Assembly: GCA_965200685.1 (NCBI GenBank)
Contig: OZ241379.1
Span: forward strand, 2,108,001-2,172,000
Length of the DNA: 64,000 nt
Source of the DNA: Bin5 sp965200685
GTDB lineage: Bacteria; Chloroflexota; Anaerolineae; Caldilineales; Caldilineaceae
Direction: 5' to 3'
The position numbers were made by a program, and so were the translations under genes. The notes under the pieces are model-generated. The model worked only from the letters and a program-made list of their open reading frames with translations, searched no databases and was not told where the DNA came from. The stretch's first letter is position 1; the number at the start of each line of letters is the position of its first letter. Below are positions 56,695 to 64,000 of the stretch, piece after piece.

Positions 56695-59190
56695 TTATGG
56701 TTGGGTCAACTCTGCGGTCAGGTCTAGGTTGGCACTGACGAGCAGGGGTAGCAGGTTGTCCAAAAGCAGGGCAGAGATATTCGGGTCGTCCAAGGAGGCC
56801 ATGATGTGTTCCGGCAGAAACGGTGATGCCAGTTTCAGGGTACGATGAATGGATGGTGCATCATACTGCAGGGTGAGGATCATTTCATCGTTGGTCATCA
56901 CATTCAACTGGTTGGCCGTGGACATCAGTTCCAATTCTTCTACCTGCAGGCCGTTGTAGAGAATGGAAGCGATATTCGGCGGCAGAGACGGCAGGGATAC
57001 GCCCAGCTCGCGCAGCCCAGCGGCTGGTAGACCAGCGATTGATTGGATTTCTGAGCCGCTCACCGTGAGGCCAAGAGAAAGCACAGGCCGATGCTTTATG
57101 TCAATCGCTGGCGGCTCCATCTGTACGGCAGTCATATCGAATGTGTCCGGCACGCTGAGCACCTCGGCCCCTGCGGCCGGCGGAAGCGACAGGGCTACGC
57201 CCACATCCGCATTCTTGAGGAAGGCCATTCCCATCTCAAGTAGGTCTGACGAGACGCCGGTCAGCTCACCCATAACCTGTTGAATCGTATCCAGGGACTG
57301 ATCGCTCCAAGAGATGACGGGTAGCGTTTCCCCGTTAGAAGCTAGGTATAGACTGTCGTCAATGATATTGAGGTCTAGCCGCTGAATATTGAGATCTTGC
57401 AGGTCGATAATCAATTGCGGCTGCAAAATCGACTGATCACCTAGTGGGAAACCGAAGAGGGCCAGAGAACCGTCGGCTTTTACTTCAACAGGGAGAGAAG
57501 ACAGCTTCGTTTCCGCGGCCGGCTGGCCACCGAGGGCAACCTGCACATTGATGCCGGAACCGAGAAGCCTTGGCAGAAAGCCACCTATCTGTTGAACCGT
57601 AGATGGATCATCCAGCAGCGCAGAGGCCAGGTCCAAGGTCCGCTGCAGAGCTGCTTCGTCATACTGAAGGCCAAGCAGAGTGTTGTCGCCGGCTGTCAAT
57701 TCCAGAGCATTGCCGGAAGTTGTCACTTGCAGGTTGTCCGTGCCGATACTGTTCAGCAGACGCAAAACAACCGGCGGCAGATCAATCGCAGGAATTCCTG
57801 CGCCCTCTAAAGCGGTGAGCGGAATGCCGCCGACTGATTGGAGACGTCCGTTCTCATCAATGGAAACACCGATCTGCAGGGCTGGTTCGGCCCCAGTGGT
57901 CTCTGTGCTCGCGAAGTTCGGGGTCGTCACATCGTAATCTACGGCAAAGTCCAGTGCCTCCTGGCCGGCGGGCACGGGTAGGCCCAATGACATGCCGATG
58001 TCCGTCTTCTCGACGATACTACGCACGATTGAGAGGCCTGGCCCCAAAACACCGGGTGCTATACCGAGGAGTTCACCGCCAACGCTCTCGAACGTTTCCA
58101 ATGTTGGATTCGACCAGGCGATGACGGGGAGGGGTTGCTGATTCAACGCTAGGAAAAGGCTGTCGCCTTTTATATTCACGTCCAGCCTTTGAATGTTGGC
58201 AGCGCCTAATGTTGCGAACACCTCCGGCTGTAGAATTGGGCTGGTGCCTAGGGGAATGCCCCAGGCGGTCAGCAGACCTTCATCGTTCACTTTGATTGGA
58301 ATTGAGGCTATCTGCGTCTCCGCGGCCGGTTCGCCGCTGAAGGACACAATAATGTCCAAGTCGGCCCCTGGCAATTGCGGTACGATATCGGCGACCATGC
58401 CACCCATTGATGGATCGACAAACGCGCTGGAGATGGGCAGAACATTGTTCAGCCGACTGGTATCATAGGCGATACTGGGCAATGCTTTGTTGTCAATTGA
58501 CAGATCGATGCCGTTGGGTTGGGTGGAGATGGTCAACTGCTGTGCGCCTAGACCCTGCACGATTTGTAAAACAAGCGGCGGTAGGTCCAACCCGAAGGAA
58601 GAACCGAGGGCTTGCTCGATCTCCGACAGGGCGATGCCTTCAATAGACGCTTTGCCGTTTTCATCGTAGGCGAGACTGCCGATCTGAAGGGGACCGATGG
58701 TCGTCTCTGATAGGCTTTCCGGCGAGGCCAGCTCTTCACCCTGCCAGCGTGGAATATCACTGCCGGCCGTGGGTAGAATGATGACGACACCTGTCCCGAC
58801 TCTCCGTAACCAAGGCAAGGCGGGGACGGCCGGTTCCGCACCCTGTACATTCGTCAGAATCTGCCCTAGGAGTTCGATTGATTCATCATTCCAGCTGAGG
58901 TATGGGAGGGGAGTGCCATCTGCGTAGAGGAACACTCCATGGTAGCCGATGCGAACTTCAAGGACATCGACACCAGCTACTGCAAATTGATCCAAGAGTG
59001 ACTGCTGCAAAATCTGCCCAATCGGGAAGCCGAGGACAGTTCCGTTGCCATTGGCATCCACTGTAACGGGAATTGATGGCAGGTTAAACCATGTTGAACC
59101 ACCGCCCGCGCCACCGCTACAGGCACCTAGTGCCAAACTGATGACCAGAACGGCAAGTAGTGTGCGGAGAAGTCTTCCTTTAGCCTGCAC
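56695..59190 (-). CDS. Large lipoprotein with three A-B repeat units
   Basis: 831 residues from a GTG at 59190 behind AGGAGA; an ATG at 59259 adds a hydrophilic leader and is less likely. Lipobox LGAC. The mature protein is a three-fold repeat with a period of about 265 residues. Each unit has part A (SIPVTVDANGNGTVLGFPIG, SIPIKVNDEGLLTAWGIPLG, SLPVEVKADGSLALFGFPLG at about 38, 297 and 563), ending LPVISW-like, and part B (YDENGKASIEGIAL, SIDENGRLQSVGGIPL, LTVSGSEIQSIAGLP at about 168, 435, 703), ending LQYDxxxxxRTLxLAS. No known domain recognised; probably a surface binding protein. Confidence 0.7.
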   Translation of the reverse strand: MQAKGRLLRTLLAVLVISLALGACSGGAGGGSTWFNLPSIPVTVDANGNGTVLGFPIGQILQQSLLDQFAVAGVDVLEVRIGYHGVFLYADGTPLPYLSWNDESIELLGQILTNVQGAEPAVPALPWLRRVGTGVVIILPTAGSDIPRWQGEELASPESLSETTIGPLQIGSLAYDENGKASIEGIALSEIEQALGSSFGLDLPPLVLQIVQGLGAQQLTISTQPNGIDLSIDNKALPSIAYDTSRLNNVLPISSAFVDPSMGGMVADIVPQLPGADLDIIVSFSGEPAAETQIASIPIKVNDEGLLTAWGIPLGTSPILQPEVFATLGAANIQRLDVNIKGDSLFLALNQQPLPVIAWSNPTLETFESVGGELLGIAPGVLGPGLSIVRSIVEKTDIGMSLGLPVPAGQEALDFAVDYDVTTPNFASTETTGAEPALQIGVSIDENGRLQSVGGIPLTALEGAGIPAIDLPPVVLRLLNSIGTDNLQVTTSGNALELTAGDNTLLGLQYDEAALQRTLDLASALLDDPSTVQQIGGFLPRLLGSGINVQVALGGQPAAETKLSSLPVEVKADGSLALFGFPLGDQSILQPQLIIDLQDLNIQRLDLNIIDDSLYLASNGETLPVISWSDQSLDTIQQVMGELTGVSSDLLEMGMAFLKNADVGVALSLPPAAGAEVLSVPDTFDMTAVQMEPPAIDIKHRPVLSLGLTVSGSEIQSIAGLPAAGLRELGVSLPSLPPNIASILYNGLQVEELELMSTANQLNVMTNDEMILTLQYDAPSIHRTLKLASPFLPEHIMASLDDPNISALLLDNLLPLLVSANLDLTAELTQP

Positions 59191-59434
59191 GTGCCGTCTC
59201 CTTATATGATGATATAGATGATAGTAAGATGAGAACGATTCAAGTTGCCAGTGTATCATAGATTCACAGTAGCGTCTAATCCTGAAAATCGATCAGAATT
59301 CGTCTCCCAATATCCTGAGGCCTCCTGCTAACTCCTAGAATCCTGATCAAATCTGTACCCATAGTACAACATTTTTTACAGAGATACAAAACGAATCAGG
59401 ATTCGTAGTCGCATCGCATGGCGAAAAATTGTGA

Positions 59435-61105
59435 TTAGCAGTAGGTTCGCAGGGCAGAAAGCATTGCCTCTTGTTCGTTCCAAGGGTATTCGGTTTTGCC
59501 GAAGCACATACTGCGTTCATGGCCCTTTCCGAAGGAAGCGACCACATCGCCGTTCCTCGCCATCTGTACGCCAAAGTGAATCGCCTCTGCTCGGTCTGGA
59601 ACAATGGCAAATCGTTCAGGCGGCGCATATTCCTGTACACCTGCTGCGATCTCCCGATTGATGGCATCTACATCTTCTTGTCGGGGATCCTCGGCAGTGA
59701 TAATTGTAAAATCGGCCAGACGTCCACTGACCTGTCCCATTAAGCGGCGTTTGCCTCGATCCCGCAGGCCGGCACTGCCGAAGATGGCGATCAGCCGTCC
59801 GTCTTTGGCGACTAGGGGTCGTAGGGTTTCTAAGGCTCGTTCTAGGCTAACTGGGGAGTGGGCGAAATCGACGACAGCCAGAAAGTCTTGGCCCACATCC
59901 ATGCGCTGCATGCGTCCGAGCACATCAAGCAAGGAGGCCACGCCCTGCTGGATCTGGGCTGGCGGGATGCCTAGGCCGAGGGCGGCCGCGGCCGCGCATA
60001 GGATATTTGATACATTAAACGCGCCGATCAGTCGAGTCTCCAGTGGAAATGCGCCCCTGGGCCAGACAAGGTCAAAGCGAGTGATATCCGGCCAATACTC
60101 GATCTGGCGGGCGTACACATCTGCCGTAGAGTCGGTCATGCTGTAGGTATAGGGCGTAACGACGCCATCGTTGTTGCGGGCCTGTTCCTCGGCCAACACA
60201 GCCTGCAGAGGCTGGTAGCTGATGTCATCTCGGTTGAGGACAGCGATGCGGGGCACGTCTGGTTTGGGCACAGAACGAAAGAGGCTGCGAAATAGGAGAG
60301 CCTTGGCCGCTTGATATGCCTCATAGGAGCCGTGGATGTCCAGATGCTCGTGGGTGATGTTGGTGACCGCGGCCACATCGTAGTCCACTGCTGCCACTCG
60401 TTTCTGATCGAGTCCAAAGCTGGTGCTCTCAATGATTGCATAGCCGCATCCTAACGTCTGCATCTGGGCCAAATATGCCTGTACCATGGGGGCTTCGGGT
60501 GTCGTCACATGAAGGCCGGTATCCTGTTCTACGCCGGCGAGGCGTGCGCTAACGCTGGTGATGACGCCGACATCCGCGGACTGGCTGAGAATCGCCTCTA
60601 GCAGGAAGCAGGTGGTGGTTTTCCCGTCTGTGCCGGTCACGCCGATGACGGGCACAGCGCGGCTGGGGAAATCGAAAAGGGCCGCGCTGAGATAGGCGAG
60701 GGCTTCTCGACTATCGGTCACCTGGATGAAAGGCACATCGGTCTGCGTCCACCAGCCCTGTTCTGCCAGCATGGCAGGCGGATGGCTGCCCACGACCGCC
60801 ACGGCCCCCGCGGCTATAGCCTGGGGTATGAAGCGATGTCCGTCCTGCTTTATGCCCGGCACTGCTACAAAGAGGGTGTCTGCGGATACTTCCCGGCTGT
60901 TGCCGGTTATGTATCTGACAGTACCCTCAGAGTGAGTGGTGGAGAGGAACTGCTCTCTACTCTCTATGAGACACTCGCCACGATTGGGCGGAAGAGTTGG
61001 TGCTTGACGCCAAGCGCGCAATCTATCCGGTAGCTGTTCCAGTAGGGCAGACAGCGGCCTGTACCTGCTGTCACTGGTTACGGGGATGGGCGCGCTGGTA
61101 GTCAT
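59435..61105 (-). CDS. murE: Mur ligase MurE (UDP-MurNAc-tripeptide synthetase)
   Basis: 556 residues from the ATG at 61105; a frame extension to 61189 overlaps the neighbour and is not needed. P-loop VIGVTGTDGKTTT near 157-165, NITHEHLDIHGSYEAYQAAK, and VDFAHSPVSLERALETLRPL. The acceptor-amino-acid motif, DNPR in diaminopimelate enzymes, reads EDPR (about 472-475) here, so the third peptide residue may be diaminopimelate, ornithine or lysine. Residues SREQFLSTTHSEG near 48-60 come from a translated short repeat also found in the TlpA-like gene. Overlap is avoided with the upstream propeller gene by 13 nt. Confidence 0.9.
   Translation of the reverse strand: MTTSAPIPVTSDSRYRPLSALLEQLPDRLRAWRQAPTLPPNRGECLIESREQFLSTTHSEGTVRYITGNSREVSADTLFVAVPGIKQDGHRFIPQAIAAGAVAVVGSHPPAMLAEQGWWTQTDVPFIQVTDSREALAYLSAALFDFPSRAVPVIGVTGTDGKTTTCFLLEAILSQSADVGVITSVSARLAGVEQDTGLHVTTPEAPMVQAYLAQMQTLGCGYAIIESTSFGLDQKRVAAVDYDVAAVTNITHEHLDIHGSYEAYQAAKALLFRSLFRSVPKPDVPRIAVLNRDDISYQPLQAVLAEEQARNNDGVVTPYTYSMTDSTADVYARQIEYWPDITRFDLVWPRGAFPLETRLIGAFNVSNILCAAAAALGLGIPPAQIQQGVASLLDVLGRMQRMDVGQDFLAVVDFAHSPVSLERALETLRPLVAKDGRLIAIFGSAGLRDRGKRRLMGQVSGRLADFTIITAEDPRQEDVDAINREIAAGVQEYAPPERFAIVPDRAEAIHFGVQMARNGDVVASFGKGHERSMCFGKTEYPWNEQEAMLSALRTYC
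60941..60979 (-). repeat. Short dispersed repeat inside murE
   Basis: 39 nt on the minus strand aligned with 21561-21599 at about 31/39 identity. Encodes ESREQFLST in the N-terminal domain of MurE. Flanks include CTCTCCACCACTC, linking it to the GTGGAGAGTG family. Confidence 0.65.
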
Positions 61106-61118
61106 TAGGGTCTCAGGG

Positions 61119-62723
61119 TTAGATTTCTCGGGGGCCCCGGGCCACGCTAAGACCGCCCAATAGGACCAGCAGGAAGACAGCCGCGGCACCGCCGACCCAA
61201 ATCGGCGGCAGTTGCCCGAAATTTTCGGCCGCGACCTCTGCAGGTGAAGGTGTGGCCGTGGGTGTAGGCGACACTACCGGTGTATCATTCGCTGTGGGTA
61301 GTGGTGTGTCGGTCGGTATGGGTGTATCTGGGGGTGGCACAGGCGGTATGTCTGTGACCACCAGTATATTGGGTTCCTGGGTCGGTGGAGGTAGTGGTGT
61401 GTCGGTTGGTATGGGCGTATCGGTCGGTATGGGTGTCGCTGTAGGTAGCGGTGTGTCAGTCGGTATGGGTGTGTCGGTTGGTATGGGTGTGTCGGTTGGT
61501 ATGGGTGTCGCGGTCGGGATGGGCGTCAAGGTGGGCGTAGGTGTGGGTAGTGGTGTGTCGGTTGGGATGGGTGTCGCGGTCGGGATGGGCGTCAAGGTGG
61601 GCGTAGGTGTGGGCGGCCCTGGCACTTGTGCTGGATCCAGTGGTGTTATGTGTTCGATTGACTGGAAAGTGGTTCCACCATCAATGGTACGCAGCACCCA
61701 ATCCTGCGCTGTTCCCGCGTAGGCTACGCCTTTAAGCGTTGAAGACGACATCAAACGGTACACAGAATTGGAATAGATCTCGTCATTGACGGTCGCCTGG
61801 ATCCATTCCTGTCGGTTTTGGGTCCACATACCGTCACTTGTCCCGGCGATCACCTGATAGCTGGCGGTTGTCAGATCATAGATGCCGATACCGGTGGGGA
61901 AATTGAGGTCCTGGACCCAATTATCGCCATCGTCGCTGAGATATATGCCAGCGGCAAAGGTGCCGGCATAGAGGCGTCCCTGCAAAATTGTCAGGCCGCG
62001 CACAATAACGTTCCCCGGCAGGCGGACTGGTTCCCAGGTTGTGGAATCAATGGGCAGCCGCCACAGGCCATTGTGAGTGCCCGCGTAGAGTATGCCATCT
62101 TTCTCTACAAATGAACGGACCCGTAGGGCGGCCCCGATTAGGCCATTGCTGAACTCTTCCCAACTAGTGCCGCCATTGAGGCTGCGTACTACGCCATCAA
62201 AGCGGGTACCAGCGTAGTAGACTGTCTGCCCGTTTTCGATGCGGGTGAAGAAGCGGCCCACGCCACTGTTGGGGCTGAGTACTTGGTGGATGGATGGTTC
62301 CTGGCGCCAGTTGAGGCCGCCATCTTCGCTTATGAATAGATTGCCGACCCCGCCATCTGCGGCCAGCACCCGCTGCGGATTCTGCGGGTCATAGCGTATG
62401 GCTGCTACGGCGGTGTTGGGCGGCAAAGGCGCGTCCACTTGGCTCCATATGTAGCCGCCATCAATGCTGCGATAAATTCCTGCGGGAGATGGCACATTGA
62501 GTGTGCCGACGATTACGTTTCTCCCATCGACTGGCGATACATCTAGGCCAATGACTCCATTCCACAAGGGGGGAGACGGTGTCGGTGTAGACGGTGTCTG
62601 CGCGAAAACACTAGGAGCCAATGACCAATGACCAATGACCAGTAATACCACACAGGCCACTAGCCACAGGCCTGTCGTTCTGTTCTGTATACCATGCTGT
62701 CTATTCGGGTGTCTGGCGTGCAT
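61119..62723 (-). CDS. Surface beta-propeller protein with Pro/Thr stalk and C-terminal anchor
   Basis: 534 residues with GGAGG before the ATG. Signal peptide LVACVVLLVIGHWSLAPSVFAQ, whose GHWSL part is translated from a CCAATGA-type repeat. Residues about 50-370 hold BNR/YCF48-like propeller units (SIDGGYIWSQVDAPL, SEDGGLNWRQEP, SLNGGTSWEEFSNGL, SDDGDNWVQDLN, TIDGGTTFQSIEHI). A Pro/Thr stalk of about 110 residues (units of IPTDTP) leads to one membrane helix (WVGGAAAVFLLVLLGGLSV) and RGPREI. A wall-spanning surface receptor or adhesin by architecture. Confidence 0.8.
   Translation of the reverse strand: MHARHPNRQHGIQNRTTGLWLVACVVLLVIGHWSLAPSVFAQTPSTPTPSPPLWNGVIGLDVSPVDGRNVIVGTLNVPSPAGIYRSIDGGYIWSQVDAPLPPNTAVAAIRYDPQNPQRVLAADGGVGNLFISEDGGLNWRQEPSIHQVLSPNSGVGRFFTRIENGQTVYYAGTRFDGVVRSLNGGTSWEEFSNGLIGAALRVRSFVEKDGILYAGTHNGLWRLPIDSTTWEPVRLPGNVIVRGLTILQGRLYAGTFAAGIYLSDDGDNWVQDLNFPTGIGIYDLTTASYQVIAGTSDGMWTQNRQEWIQATVNDEIYSNSVYRLMSSSTLKGVAYAGTAQDWVLRTIDGGTTFQSIEHITPLDPAQVPGPPTPTPTLTPIPTATPIPTDTPLPTPTPTLTPIPTATPIPTDTPIPTDTPIPTDTPLPTATPIPTDTPIPTDTPLPPPTQEPNILVVTDIPPVPPPDTPIPTDTPLPTANDTPVVSPTPTATPSPAEVAAENFGQLPPIWVGGAAAVFLLVLLGGLSVARGPREI
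61390..61620 (-). repeat. Tandem repeats encoding the Pro/Thr stalk
   Basis: 18-nt units encoding IPTDTP, plus a 66-bp longer period: 61501-61549 recurs exactly at 61567-61615. Length variation by recombination is likely. Confidence 0.8.
62616..62660 (-). repeat. CCAATGA-type heptamer repeat in the propeller gene signal peptide
   Basis: On the plus strand three CCAATGA units in tandem then CCAGTAA. On the coding strand it yields VIGHWSLA within the signal peptide. Similar heptamer repeats are known as dispersed STRRs in cyanobacteria and others. Confidence 0.7.
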
Positions 62724-62757
62724 ATATCCTCCAATTTTGATTGTAGGAGTTATCTAT

Positions 62758-62786
62758 ATTATACGCTAGAGTAAGGTATTGTACAA
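62758..62786 (-). promoter_or_regulatory. Promoter of the beta-propeller gene
   Basis: Minus strand TTGTAC (62781-62786), 17 nt, TATAAT (62758-62763), a perfect -10, about 35 nt before the ATG at 62723. Confidence 0.65.
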
Positions 62787-62832
62787 AAGTTAGAGATTTC
62801 ATATTCCTTAACGGTCTGGGATGACTGCCTAG

Positions 62833-62861
62833 TTGCACTCTGGTATTGTTGTCTGTATCAT
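62833..62861 (+). promoter_or_regulatory. Possible promoter of the phosphatase-superfamily gene
   Basis: TTGCAC (62833-62838), 17 nt, TATCAT (62856-62861). Followed by a hairpin in the leader. Confidence 0.4.
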
Positions 62862-62880
62862 TTCTAAACTGCATAATTGT

Positions 62881-62909
62881 AGTTTTTCGTGGTTTGTGTA
62901 CGAAAAACT
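62881..62909 (+). promoter_or_regulatory. Leader hairpin before the phosphatase-superfamily gene
   Basis: Perfect 10-bp stem AGTTTTTCGT (62881-62890) / ACGAAAAACT (62900-62909) with a 9-nt loop, 38 nt before the ATG. AT-rich and without a T tail, so an operator or messenger structure rather than a terminator. Confidence 0.45.
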
Positions 62910-62947
62910 GCAAAATTTGGTTGTTCCCTGAGTCAAAGGAGATATCA

Positions 62948-64000
62948 ATGCAAAGCCCGGCGCGACGAGCAATTCTGATTGGCATGGATGGGGCTAGTAT
63001 GGAACTAGTCAACAACTTGGTGGCCTGGGGCCATATGCCCCATCTCGGCAAGCTGATGGCGCGGGGTGTTCATCGCCCTATGATTGGCGTTTTCCCCACG
63101 TTGACGCCCCCTGGCTGGACAGCCACCTCGACCGGTGCTTGGCCGGGGAATCACGGGGTGATGGATTTCAACATCCGCAAATTGGGCGGGCGGCTGGACG
63201 AGACGGTTTGGGGTATCAACACTGGGCTATCCCAAGCGGAGTATCTGTGGAATACTGTAGAGAGGGCTGGGCGTACACCCTTGCTGGTGAAGTGGGAGAT
63301 GTCCTGGCCGCCGACGGTCACGAGAGGGGTGCAGGTAGAGGGGAGCGGTCCTGGCGTTTCCAATCATCACCAGATCGCTGGCTATCATCTCTTTGTGGCC
63401 GGTACATGGCAGAGACGGCCCATCGGCGGCCAGCAGGACCCGGAGACCCTGGACCCTAGCGCCCTGCAGACGGTCTCCGATATTGATCCAGTAACCATCA
63501 CGGACGCGACAGGCTGGGTCCATCTGCCGGCCTCAGCCCGGCCGCCCAAAGAGGTACTGCTGACGATTCGCCCCTTGGCTCGGGGGCGGGATCTGATGCT
63601 GCGGGGCAAGAATGGTACGCCCAAGCCTTTCTACGGGTTGATTTACGCCAGCGGTGATGGCGGGTACGACCGGGTGCGTATCTGTCGGACACGGGACGGG
63701 GGCAGCGGGGTAACTGACCTGACAGTAGGTGCCTGGAGCGACTGGTGGCTGGACGAGTTTGTCATTGATGATGAGGAAATCGCTGGCTATGTACGTATAA
63801 AATTGGTGGCCCTCACCGCGGAGGCTGATGCTTTTGAGCTGTTTGTACCCCAGATCTGGCCCGCGCTTGGCTATACAGAGCCGCCGGAAGTGGCATGCGA
63901 GATCGACCGCCAAGTAGGCAATTTTCTACAAAATCCGGCCAGAGATGCCCTAGGGGTCATTGACGACGATACCTACTTTGAGCTGCTGGATTTCCATCAC
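62948..64000 (+). CDS. Alkaline-phosphatase-superfamily phosphodiesterase, N-terminal 351 codons
   Basis: Starts at the ATG at 62948 behind AAAGGAGAT and runs off the window. Begins MQSPARRAILIGMDGASMELV with metal ligand Asp14, then FPTLTPPGWTATSTGAWPGNHGVMDF, the nucleophile region (Thr near 51-53) followed by GNHG, as in type I phosphodiesterase/nucleotide pyrophosphatase-like proteins. An inserted beta-rich part (about 105-300) separates these from the later metal residues, which lie beyond 64000. Acts on phosphate esters, sugar nucleotides or phospholipids in this superfamily; substrate not deducible. No signal peptide is seen, so it is probably cytoplasmic. Confidence 0.85.
   Translation, partial: MQSPARRAILIGMDGASMELVNNLVAWGHMPHLGKLMARGVHRPMIGVFPTLTPPGWTATSTGAWPGNHGVMDFNIRKLGGRLDETVWGINTGLSQAEYLWNTVERAGRTPLLVKWEMSWPPTVTRGVQVEGSGPGVSNHHQIAGYHLFVAGTWQRRPIGGQQDPETLDPSALQTVSDIDPVTITDATGWVHLPASARPPKEVLLTIRPLARGRDLMLRGKNGTPKPFYGLIYASGDGGYDRVRICRTRDGGSGVTDLTVGAWSDWWLDEFVIDDEEIAGYVRIKLVALTAEADAFELFVPQIWPALGYTEPPEVACEIDRQVGNFLQNPARDALGVIDDDTYFELLDFHH

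Noticed and set aside
61252..61722. Rightward frame of 156 residues with MGVSVGMGV repeats
   Set aside because: Antisense reading of the Pro/Thr stalk codons of the propeller gene.
1..64000. tRNA, rRNA, riboswitch, insertion sequence or phage genes
   Set aside because: None was recognised on either strand; absence was judged by eye, so a covariance-model scan would be the decisive test.

Overview
The window reads as a chromosomal segment of a Chloroflexota bacterium, probably from the Anaerolineae/Caldilineae side. The grounds are the many secreted proteins with Pro/Thr-rich linkers, a secreted protein ending in a short LPLV-type tail, six-fold DUF5671-like membrane protein, glycosidase-like/SH3 envelope proteins, and consensus TTGACA/TATAAT promoters with AGGAGG ribosome sites. 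The organism is an inference from protein style; no rRNA, tRNA, CRISPR array or insertion sequence was seen.

Layout. 1-1800: the start of a leftward acyl-CoA dehydrogenase faces a rightward pair for methylmalonyl-CoA metabolism (B12-binding mutase subunit and its GTPase MeaB), closed by a clear terminator. 1922-6826: a giant secreted leucine-rich-repeat protein whose start codon lies 4 nt behind a 25-nt G tract, preceded by a structured leader and two tandem consensus promoters. 7157-13583: leftward membrane and surface proteins, ending in a large anchored protein with GH18-like, SH3b and clan-A glycosidase-like domains. 13900-17934: proline synthesis (proB, proA) and an aldehyde dehydrogenase. 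17994-22939: a leftward six-gene run led by a DtxR-type metal regulator, followed by CcmH, a TlpA-like thioredoxin, a metallophosphoesterase, RimO and a methyltransferase. 22995-33493: two sugar ABC importers (without ATPases), two Gfo/Idh/MocA dehydrogenases and an M20 hydrolase around a divergent promoter region. 33604-39922: YggS, ProC, YggT, small lipoproteins, a minimal metallopeptidase, a sulfatase remnant and an Ldh_2-family dehydrogenase.

40081-51383 is a ten-gene rightward operon for glycerol and dihydroxyacetone: DhaK, DhaL, GlpK, DhaM, HPr, enzyme I, GlpA, GlpB, GlpC and a PanE-like reductase. It carries a full private phosphorelay from PEP to dihydroxyacetone plus glycerol kinase and the anaerobic glycerol-3-phosphate dehydrogenase.

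51336-64000 is an envelope-flavoured stretch: a polytopic membrane protein, a stand-alone CHAT protease, a glycosidase-like domain fused to an O-antigen-ligase-like membrane domain, a repeat lipoprotein, MurE, a beta-propeller surface protein and the start of an alkaline-phosphatase-superfamily enzyme.

The most unusual signals are (i) the 25-G tract at the LRR start, (ii) short palindromic repeats scattered at gene ends and inside reading frames, where they are translated (two unrelated genes share a roughly 39-nt copy), (iii) the glycosidase/O-antigen ligase fusion that has lost the expected nucleophile, and (iv) a 12-bp perfect inverted repeat over the promoter of the second ABC operon.
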